A DNA stretch of 64,000 nucleotides, from NCBI RefSeq assembly GCF_002215495.1, contig NZ_CP021378.1, forward strand, positions 3,100,764 to 3,164,763, in the 5' to 3' direction. The stretch is from Porphyrobacter sp. CACIAM 03H1 (GTDB lineage: Bacteria > Pseudomonadota > Alphaproteobacteria > Sphingomonadales > Sphingomonadaceae). Of this stretch, positions 7,310 to 13,587 are shown one piece after another. The notes under the pieces were generated by a model. That model did not search any database and was not told the origin of the DNA. It saw nothing but the letters and a program-made list of their open reading frames with translations. Every line of letters begins with the position of its first letter. The stretch's first letter is position 1. The translations under genes were made by a program, and so were the position numbers.

Positions 7310-9747
7310 TCGGCGGCCTGCCACAGGGTATCGGGATCGGGGTCGCCGGGGCCATCGGGCCACGCCCTGCCGGTGAGCGGCGGATACCAGGCCGAGGGCG
7401 CATCGCCCACAGCCTCGCGCAGCAGATCGAGCCGCCGCACCGCGCTCTCGCGGCCCGAGAGGATCGTCAGCACCTCCGGCGCGCCCGACAGGTCGAGCCG
7501 CACCACCACGCTCGCGTCCGGCTGGCGCACCAGGAAGGCGCGGCTGTGCGCGGGCAGCGAGCGGATCAGGGCGAATTCGTGATCGGTGAGACCGAAGCCG
7601 TCGATATAGTCCTCGGGCCGCGCGCGGCTGTTGGGCATGAACACCATCGTCGCGGTCTGCTCGACCAGCGCGGTGGAGATGCGGCTGTCGAGCGCGTCGC
7701 GCGCCGATTGCGTGGCGAAGCCGACAAGCGCGTTGCGCTTTCTGAGGGTCTTGAGCCAGTCGCGGATGCGCGCGGCGAAGACCTCGTCGTCCAATGCCTT
7801 CCAGCCCTCGTCGATCAAGATCATGGTCGGCTGCCCGTCCAGCCGCTCGTCGATGCGGTGGAACAGGTACATCATCGTCGGCGTGCGCAGGCGCGGGTTC
7901 TCGAGCAGCGCGGTCATGTCGAAGCCGAGCACGCGCTCGGCGAGGTCGAGCCGGTCGCGCTCGTTGTCGAACAGCCAGGCGTGCTCCCCGCCGTCACCGC
8001 CCGGCGAGCCGATCCATGCCGCCAGCCGGTCGGCCAGATCGCCCGGTTCGGGACGCCGCGCGCCCGCGAGCAGTTCCTTGAAGTGCCGCAGGCGCCGCAG
8101 CGAGGGATCATTGGCATAGGTCGCATCGACCGCCGCGCTGATCGTGGCGAATTCCTCGGGCCCTTCCGCCTTGAGCAGCACGGCGAGCCAGTCGCGCAGG
8201 AAGGCACGGTTCGCCGGCGAGTCGGGCAGCGAGAGCGGGTTGAAACCGGTCGGCATCCCCGGCGCGATGCGGTCATAGCGCCCGCCGATACCGCGGATGA
8301 ACAGCTCCGCCCCGCGGTCCTTGTCGAACAGGATGGTGCGGGGTTTGAACTTCTGCGCCTGCGCGGCGAGGAAGTTCATCACCACGGTCTTGCCCGAACC
8401 GCTCGGCCCGATGACCGAGAAATTGCCGAGATCGCCGTGGTGGAAGTTGAAGAAGAACGGCGTGGCGCTGGTGGTCTCCAGCAGCGTCACGGCATCGCCC
8501 CAGTGGTTGCCGCTCGCCTGCCCCAGCGCGAAGCCGTGGAAGCTGCCGAAGCCCGCCATGTTGGCGGACGAGATCAGCGCGCGGCGCACGATGTATTCCT
8601 CGTTGCCGGGGAACTGCGCCCAGAAGGCGGGTTCGAGATTGGTGTCCTCGCGCACAGCGATCGCGCCGGTGTCGGCGAGCGCTGCGGCGCAAGCGGCCAT
8701 CGCGTCGTCGAGGCGGGGGAGCGTCGTCTCGCGCACCAGCACGGTCAGGTGATGATCGCCGAAGCCGACCGCCCCGTTCCCCAGCGCATCGCGCGCGGCG
8801 AGCATCTCCGCCCGCTCAGCAGCAGCCTCCTCGTCGACCGAGCGCGAACGCCTGAGCGCGAGGTCGATCCGCTCCTTGGCGGTGGTGCGCTCGTTGGGGG
8901 CGTAGCTTTCGGTTACGACCATCTCGAAGGGCAGGCGCAGCAGGTTGTCGAGCAGGCCCGGTGAGGTCGCCTCGGGATAGTCCTTGAGGCCGAGGATCGC
9001 GGCGAAATCCGGGGCGGCGCTGCCGCGCAGCTCCATCGCATCGAGCCCGAAGGAAGCGCGGCGATAGGGGAGCATGTGCCCGATGTCGGTTTCGGGCGAA
9101 GGGCGGCGCACCGGGCGCATCTCGCCGTTGTAGAGCGCGCTGAGCAGCTCCAGCATTTCCGAATTGGTGCCGCCCGATCCGGGGGCCTGATAGTCCCCCA
9201 GCACCGCCGCGCCATAGTTCTGCAGGCTGGCGACCAGACCGGTGATCGCCGCCTTGAGGCTGCGGATGTCCTTGGGATCGGCCTCAAGCTCCTCGGCGCC
9301 GGCGCGGCTGAACATCTTCGACAGGCGTTCGGGCAGGCCGGTCTTGCCGCGCGCGGGGCGGCGGATGAGGGTCACGAACTGGTCGTTGATGAACAGCGAT
9401 CCGCCCGCCAGCCGCTGCTTCCATCGCGCATCGATGTGGCGCGAGAGGGGATCGGGGAACTCGGCGTCCAGCTCCACCTCCACCCGGCGGCGGATGACGT
9501 GGTGATACATCACGAAGCGCGCATCGAGCGTGCTCCGCAGCATCACCTCGCGGGTGGCGGCATGGGCGTTCAATGCGTCCGAATCCTCGGTCTCGAACAG
9601 CAGGCCCGGCACCTGGATCGCGCTCATGACCGAGCCGTCGCGCAGGAGCACGGTGTTCTCGTCGATCAGGCGGGCATAGGGCAGGCGGTCGCCGACCCTG
9701 GCTTCCTTGGCGCTCCAGGCGGCGGCGCCGATCCACTTACGGGGCAT
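7306..9747 (-). CDS. virB4: VirB4-type secretion ATPase
   Basis: Large ATPase of the type IV secretion inner-membrane complex. The 813-residue product has the CagE/TrbE/VirB N domain (residues about 150-400) and a C-terminal P-loop domain with Walker A GPSGSGKT near residue 450, Walker B MILIDEGWKAL, and the downstream RKRNALVGFATQSARDAL segment. Length is usual for VirB4 (about 780-830). The start overlaps the end of virB3 by 11 nt; the stop overlaps virB6. The catalytic motifs are intact, so the machine is probably functional. Confidence 0.96.
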   Translation of the reverse strand: MPRKWIGAAAWSAKEARVGDRLPYARLIDENTVLLRDGSVMSAIQVPGLLFETEDSDALNAHAATREVMLRSTLDARFVMYHHVIRRRVEVELDAEFPDPLSRHIDARWKQRLAGGSLFINDQFVTLIRRPARGKTGLPERLSKMFSRAGAEELEADPKDIRSLKAAITGLVASLQNYGAAVLGDYQAPGSGGTNSEMLELLSALYNGEMRPVRRPSPETDIGHMLPYRRASFGLDAMELRGSAAPDFAAILGLKDYPEATSPGLLDNLLRLPFEMVVTESYAPNERTTAKERIDLALRRSRSVDEEAAAERAEMLAARDALGNGAVGFGDHHLTVLVRETTLPRLDDAMAACAAALADTGAIAVREDTNLEPAFWAQFPGNEEYIVRRALISSANMAGFGSFHGFALGQASGNHWGDAVTLLETTSATPFFFNFHHGDLGNFSVIGPSGSGKTVVMNFLAAQAQKFKPRTILFDKDRGAELFIRGIGGRYDRIAPGMPTGFNPLSLPDSPANRAFLRDWLAVLLKAEGPEEFATISAAVDATYANDPSLRRLRHFKELLAGARRPEPGDLADRLAAWIGSPGGDGGEHAWLFDNERDRLDLAERVLGFDMTALLENPRLRTPTMMYLFHRIDERLDGQPTMILIDEGWKALDDEVFAARIRDWLKTLRKRNALVGFATQSARDALDSRISTALVEQTATMVFMPNSRARPEDYIDGFGLTDHEFALIRSLPAHSRAFLVRQPDASVVVRLDLSGAPEVLTILSGRESAVRRLDLLREAVGDAPSAWYPPLTGRAWPDGPGDPDPDTLWQAAE

Positions 9748-10021
9748 AGGAGTTGCACCCCCAACGCTTGAAATTGGGCACGCGCGGGCACTTGCTGACC
9801 TTGGTGATCCACAGGTCGAAGATCCGTGGTTCGCGCAGGGAAGCGAAATAGCCGATCACGTGCATCACCACCGGAACGGGCAGGATCCACCAGCTCTTGA
9901 GGATCAGGAAGGCGATCGTCGTCACCATCAGGTTGATGATGAAGAAGTTCATCGTCACGCCGGCGAACATCTGCGGGCGGGTGAGCGCGCGGTGCACCGG
10001 ATGGCGGAGGAGATCGCTCAC
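9737..10021 (-). CDS. virB3: VirB3-type inner-membrane protein
   Basis: Short inner-membrane partner of VirB4. The 94-residue product starts MSDLLRHPVHRALTRPQMFAGV, which matches the family N-terminal pattern (L..P...ALTRP....GV), followed by two hydrophobic segments around residues 20-40 and 43-60, and a C-terminal tail with RIFDLWITK. It sits 4 nt after virB2 and overlaps virB4 by 11 nt. Confidence 0.92.
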   Translation of the reverse strand: MSDLLRHPVHRALTRPQMFAGVTMNFFIINLMVTTIAFLILKSWWILPVPVVMHVIGYFASLREPRIFDLWITKVSKCPRVPNFKRWGCNSYAP

Positions 10022-10025
10022 GGGT

Positions 10026-10349
10026 CTAACCGGCCGCCGACTGGATGCCGGCGACGATGGTGGTCGCGCCGAACAGGATGAACACGCCGACGATCACGGT
10101 CGCGCCGAAGCGCCAGTTCATGCGGCCGGTGAGCATCATGAAGCCGATCGCAGCGACCGCCATGACGGCGACGGTCGTGGCGACCGTGCCGAGCAGCGTG
10201 CCCTGGAGCCAGAGCAGCGCGTTGTTGATCGGGCCGGAGCCGGCCGGGTCGGCGCCTTGCGCGAAGGCGGCGGTGTGGGCCGAGACCAGCGCGAGGGCGG
10301 CCATGATGCGGGCGGGAAGGCGGAACGGGGCGTTCATTGGTCGTGTCAT
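10026..10349 (-). CDS. virB2: VirB2/TrbC-type pilin
   Basis: Major pilus subunit precursor. The product (107 residues from the ATG at 10349; a second ATG lies at 10337) has a long signal peptide ending near TAAFAQG and a mature part with two hydrophobic helices, LLGTVATTVAVMAVAAIGF and ATVIVGVFILFGATTIVA, separated by the short polar turn GRMNWRFG. This is the classic VirB2 hairpin. The gene lies between virB1 and virB3, as in canonical virB operons. Confidence 0.9.
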   Translation of the reverse strand: MTRPMNAPFRLPARIMAALALVSAHTAAFAQGADPAGSGPINNALLWLQGTLLGTVATTVAVMAVAAIGFMMLTGRMNWRFGATVIVGVFILFGATTIVAGIQSAAG

Positions 10350-10378
10350 TCTTTCACTTGTGGCTGGCCGCGCGTGGG

Positions 10379-11026
10379 TCACTGACCTGCGGGGCGCGAA
10401 TGGCTGGCGAGCCGCCCCATGATGGCGGCGACATAGTGGCGGGTCTCGCGTATGTTCGGGATGCCCCCGGCACGCTCGACGCGGCCCGGGCCGGCATTGT
10501 AGGCGGCGAGCGCTTTCTCGAGATCCCCGTCGAAGCGGTCGAGCTGTTCGCGCAGGTAGCGCGCCCCGCCCTCGAGATTGGCGAAGGGATCGTTGGGATT
10601 GACGCCAAGATAGCGCGCCGTTCCCGGCATGAGCTGGGCGAGGCCCTGCGCGCCGACGGGCGAGCGCGCGTTCTCGTTCCAGCGGCTCTCCTGCCACACC
10701 ACGGCTTCCATCAGCGCCGGCGAGAGATCGAAGCGGGCGGCCAGTTCGGCGATCTTTGCGGCATAGCGCGTCGGGATGCCCGCGGCGTGGCGCGCGGGAT
10801 CGGCGATGGCAATCGCAGGGAGCGACGGCGCATCGTCAAGGCCTGCATCGGCGGGCGGCGCGAGGGCGGCCACGGCGGTGCCCGGCACGGCCGGCTGGCC
10901 CGCGAGCGGCCCCGCGACCCAGCGCGCACCGTCGGACCCGAGCTCCAGCACATCGGCTCGCGCCTCGACCGCCAGCCCGATCGCGGCAGCTACAATCATG
11001 ACGCGGCAAGCCGCGGCGAGAATCAT
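10379..11026 (-). CDS. virB1: VirB1-like lytic transglycosylase
   Basis: Periplasmic peptidoglycan-cleaving enzyme that opens the wall for the secretion apparatus. The 215-residue product has a signal peptide (about residues 1-24), a spacer, and an SLT domain from about 85 to 205 with the catalytic Glu113 in VVWQESRWN, followed by SPVGAQGLAQLMPGTA and the closing AYNAGPGRV. It is the first gene of the vir run, 29 nt before virB2, with a Pho-box about 40 nt upstream of its start. Confidence 0.92.
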   Translation of the reverse strand: MILAAACRVMIVAAAIGLAVEARADVLELGSDGARWVAGPLAGQPAVPGTAVAALAPPADAGLDDAPSLPAIAIADPARHAAGIPTRYAAKIAELAARFDLSPALMEAVVWQESRWNENARSPVGAQGLAQLMPGTARYLGVNPNDPFANLEGGARYLREQLDRFDGDLEKALAAYNAGPGRVERAGGIPNIRETRHYVAAIMGRLASHSRPAGQ

Positions 11027-11066
11027 GTCTCGGCCCTCCAGAATGTCCCCCTTTGTCTATCCTAAA

Positions 11067-11084
11067 TGACAGACAGGTGACAGC
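11067..11084 (-). promoter_or_regulatory. Pho-box (PhoB operator) upstream of virB1
   Basis: On the minus strand: CTGTCAC-ctgt-CTGTCAT. Both heptamers match the PhoB half-site CTGTCA(C/T), spaced by exactly 4 nt, and the site points toward virB1, whose start is 41 nt away. A clear -10 hexamer was not identified. This suggests PhoB-dependent expression of the virB genes under phosphate limitation; regulation itself is inference. Confidence 0.7.
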
Positions 11085-11123
11085 CTCGTGCGCGTCCGAT
11101 GCGGCAGGCCGAGTGCAGATGGC

Positions 11124-11162
11124 AAAACGGGCGGGCCGCATCTGCGCGCGGCACCGCCCGTT
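11124..11162 (-). terminator. Intrinsic terminator after the TPR gene
   Basis: Minus-strand stem with outer arms AACGGGCGG and CCGCCCGTT, an inner GCCGC/GCGGC pairing, then TTTTGCC. It lies between the TPR gene stop (11199) and the virB1 promoter, separating the two transcription units. Confidence 0.65.
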
Positions 11163-11198
11163 CTCTCCCCGGGGCACGACCCGCAGGGCCGTGAGCGC

Positions 11199-11606
11199 CT
11201 AGTCGCGCAGGGTCAGCTGTCCGGCGCGGGTGGGCGCGGGACGGAACTCGCCGCGCTCGAGCATTTTGATCGCCTTGCGCGCGAGGCGGCGCGAATCGGT
11301 GGCGCTGCCGTCGGCGGTGTCGAGCTCGACCACCTCGTGACACGCCAGCGCCTGTTCGAAGGCGGCGCGCGCCTTCGCCTCGTCGCCCGCGTGGGCATAG
11401 GCGATGCCGAGATTGATCAGGACCGCCGGATCGTGCGGATCGGCCGCGCTCGCCTTTTCGAGGGTCGCGAGCGCCTGCTCGGCCTTCCCGGCGACAAGCG
11501 GCCGGACCGCGAGTTCGGGGGCGTCGGCAAGTGCCGCCGACGGGACACCTGCGAGCGGGGTCGCGGCGAACAGCGCGACGGCAAGGGCGGTGACGGACAT
11601 GGGCAT
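11199..11606 (-). CDS. Small exported TPR-repeat protein
   Basis: The 135-residue product has a signal peptide (MPMSVTALAVALFAATPLAG...ALA) and a tetratricopeptide-like segment (residues about 40-85, ATLEKASAADPHDPAVLINLGIAYAHAGDEAKARAAFEQAL), so it is probably a periplasmic protein-interaction module. The C-terminal third, DSRRLARKAIKMLERGEF, resembles tails of other short sphingomonad TPR proteins. The start at 11606 is supported by an AAGAGGAG ribosome site. It is bounded by its own terminator and does not form an obvious operon. No specific partner can be named. Confidence 0.75.
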   Translation of the reverse strand: MPMSVTALAVALFAATPLAGVPSAALADAPELAVRPLVAGKAEQALATLEKASAADPHDPAVLINLGIAYAHAGDEAKARAAFEQALACHEVVELDTADGSATDSRRLARKAIKMLERGEFRPAPTRAGQLTLRD

Positions 11607-11920
11607 GGCTCCTCTTCTACAAGCGGGCATGATGCCTTTGCGCGGAACCGAATGCAACAAAACTGAAACAATGTCTTTCTATTGTAATTTTTCAGCCCAA
11701 CTAATTGTTTCTGCTCGCTCTATTTGTGACATTTCGCCGAACGGCGTGCATCACGCCTCGCGGAAATCGCGGTCACATTTGTCTTTCTTCGGTCATATTC
11801 GCGAATATGACACACGCCTGTAATCCTGCAAGAATTCTGTCACGCAGCCCTCCTAGCGAGCCCCCAGCGCATCAACACAAGCGCCGTTATGATTCTCGGC
11901 TCAAGAGGGGACCGCTCGCT
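11607..11920. promoter_or_regulatory. AT-richer divergent promoter region
   Basis: This 314-nt gap separates the TPR gene (minus) from the lipoprotein gene (plus). It is clearly richer in A/T than its surroundings (especially 11640-11730). It holds an inverted repeat GGCGTG-cat-CACGCC at 11743-11757 and the 20-bp palindrome listed separately. No small ORF with convincing coding character was seen. Confidence 0.6.
11792..11811. promoter_or_regulatory. 20-bp perfect palindrome, candidate operator
   Basis: GTCATATTCGCGAATATGAC reads identically on both strands. It lies about 110 nt upstream of the lipoprotein/TonB receptor pair. A perfect 20-bp dyad in an A/T-rich promoter region is what a dimeric repressor or activator site looks like; the cognate regulator is not identified. 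Confidence 0.55.
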
Positions 11921-13486
11921 GTGAAAAACATCCAACGCACTCTGATCCTGGGTTGCAGCCTGGTCGCTCTGGCCGGTTGCGGCGCTGACGAAATCGTTTC
12001 GCCGGGCACCGGTGGGAACATCATCATCAACAACCCGCCGCCCTCGCCCACCCCGACCCCGACCCCGACGCCGACCCAGACGCTGGTGACCCCGGCCGCA
12101 GGCTGCCCGACCATCGCCACCCCCGGCGGCCTCGTCGACGGCGGCACCCTCACCGGCCCAACCGGCACCTATCGCGTGTGCCGCCTGCCGGCGCGCTTCA
12201 CCACCACCGACAGCCTGCCCTACATCCGCGGCCTCGTTTACGAGATCCCGGGCCGCGTCGAAGTCGGCGCCGACCGCGGCTTCTCGAGCACCGGCAGCAC
12301 CGTGACCCTCACGATCGAGCCGGGCGTGATCCTCTTCGCGCAGCAGGATTCCTACCTGGTGGTCAACCGCGGCAACCAGATCCAGTCGAACGGCACCGCC
12401 GATCGCCCGATCGTGTGGACCAGCCGCGACAACATCATCGGCCTCGCCAACGACAACAGCCAGCAGCAGTGGGGCGGCGTCGTGCTGCTCGGCCGCGCGC
12501 CGATCTCCGACTGCTCGACCGGCGTGTTCAACACCACCGCCAGCCCGAATGCCAACCCGACCTGCGAAGGCCGCCTCGAAGGCGCGGCGATCGCGACCCC
12601 GTTCGGCGGCGCCAACGCGGCCGACAACTCGGGCTCGTTCCGATTCAACCAGATCCGCTTCTCGGGCTTCGAGCTGGCGCCGAACAACGAGCTCCAGTCG
12701 CTGACCACCGGCGGCGCGGGCTCGGGCACGGTGATCGAGAACCTCGTCTCGTTCAACAGCTCGGATGACGGCGTCGAGTTCTTCGGTGGCGGTTTCAATG
12801 CCCGCAACTTCGCCATTATCGGCGCCTCGGACGACTCGCTCGATGTGGACACCGGCGCGATCGTCAATCTCGACACCGTGATCGCGGTGCAGCGTTCCTC
12901 GACCGGCGACCGCCTGATCGAGCTCGACTCGCCCAACGTCGCCGACCGCACCCCCTCCAACGCGATCCCGCAGACGCGCTTGCAGGTGAACAACTTCACC
13001 TTCGTGACCCGCGCGGGCGCGCCGCAGGTCGTGCAGGCCCGCGGCGGCGCGGCGCTCGGCCTCACCAACGGCGTGATCGATGCCGGCACCAACCACTGCT
13101 TCCAGATCGACGAGCCCGCGACCCTCGCGGCGATCATCGGCGTGGACTCGGTGGTCGGCGACTGCCCGGCGACCGACCCGATCCGCGGCGGTGCGGGCGT
13201 GACAAACGCCGACGCAGCGGCGCGCATCAATGGCGGCACCAATAACAACTTCGCCTTCACAATCACGCTGACCAACGGCGTGGTCAACGGCGCGGGCGAG
13301 ACGGCGCGCACCGCGTTCAACGCCAACACCCGGTCGACCTTCTTCCCGACCCGCACTTTCGTGGGTGCGATCCAGAACGCCGGGGCGCTGACCAGCATCT
13401 TCGGCAACTGGACCTGCAACTCGTCGATCCAGAACTTCAGCAGCGCGACCGGCGCCTGCACCTCGCTGCCGGTCTACCCGGCCTAA
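11921..13486 (+). CDS. Surface lipoprotein, partner of the following TonB receptor
   Basis: The 521-residue product starts at GTG (AAGAGGGG upstream) and has a lipoprotein signal, LILGCSLVALAGC, with the lipobox Cys at residue 20. A Pro/Thr hinge (PTPTPTPTPTQT, residues about 43-55) leads to a long Gly/Asn/Thr-rich domain with repeated short beta-strand motifs and the run IVWTSRDNIIG ... QQQWGGVVLLGRAPISDC, suggestive of a parallel beta-helix. It lies 100 nt before a TonB-dependent receptor gene, so a surface substrate-binding role is likely, but the family was not firmly recognised and the substrate is unknown. Confidence 0.7.
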   Translation: MKNIQRTLILGCSLVALAGCGADEIVSPGTGGNIIINNPPPSPTPTPTPTPTQTLVTPAAGCPTIATPGGLVDGGTLTGPTGTYRVCRLPARFTTTDSLPYIRGLVYEIPGRVEVGADRGFSSTGSTVTLTIEPGVILFAQQDSYLVVNRGNQIQSNGTADRPIVWTSRDNIIGLANDNSQQQWGGVVLLGRAPISDCSTGVFNTTASPNANPTCEGRLEGAAIATPFGGANAADNSGSFRFNQIRFSGFELAPNNELQSLTTGGAGSGTVIENLVSFNSSDDGVEFFGGGFNARNFAIIGASDDSLDVDTGAIVNLDTVIAVQRSSTGDRLIELDSPNVADRTPSNAIPQTRLQVNNFTFVTRAGAPQVVQARGGAALGLTNGVIDAGTNHCFQIDEPATLAAIIGVDSVVGDCPATDPIRGGAGVTNADAAARINGGTNNNFAFTITLTNGVVNGAGETARTAFNANTRSTFFPTRTFVGAIQNAGALTSIFGNWTCNSSIQNFSSATGACTSLPVYPA

Positions 13487-13508
13487 GGTTCGCCGAAACC
13501 GGCTTTCG

Positions 13509-13539
13509 GGGGAGGCGCCGCATTCCGCAGCGCCTCCCC
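13509..13539 (+). terminator. GC-rich hairpin between lipoprotein and receptor genes
   Basis: Arms GGGGAGGCG and CGCCTCCCC with a 13-nt loop, directly after the lipoprotein gene. No T-run follows, so it is more likely a partial terminator or mRNA-stabilising element that lowers receptor expression relative to the lipoprotein. Confidence 0.5.
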
Positions 13540-13587
13540 TCATTCGCATCAAGACTCAGTGATCCATTCATGAGGGGGTCCTCACCA

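Noticed and set aside
11818..11843. CTGTAAT ... CTGTCAC before the lipoprotein gene as a Pho-box.
   Set aside because: The half-sites are 19 nt apart, not 11, and the first is imperfect.
11840..13552. A 570-codon minus-strand frame opposite the lipoprotein.
   Set aside because: Mirror translation; the plus frame has a lipobox and matching context.
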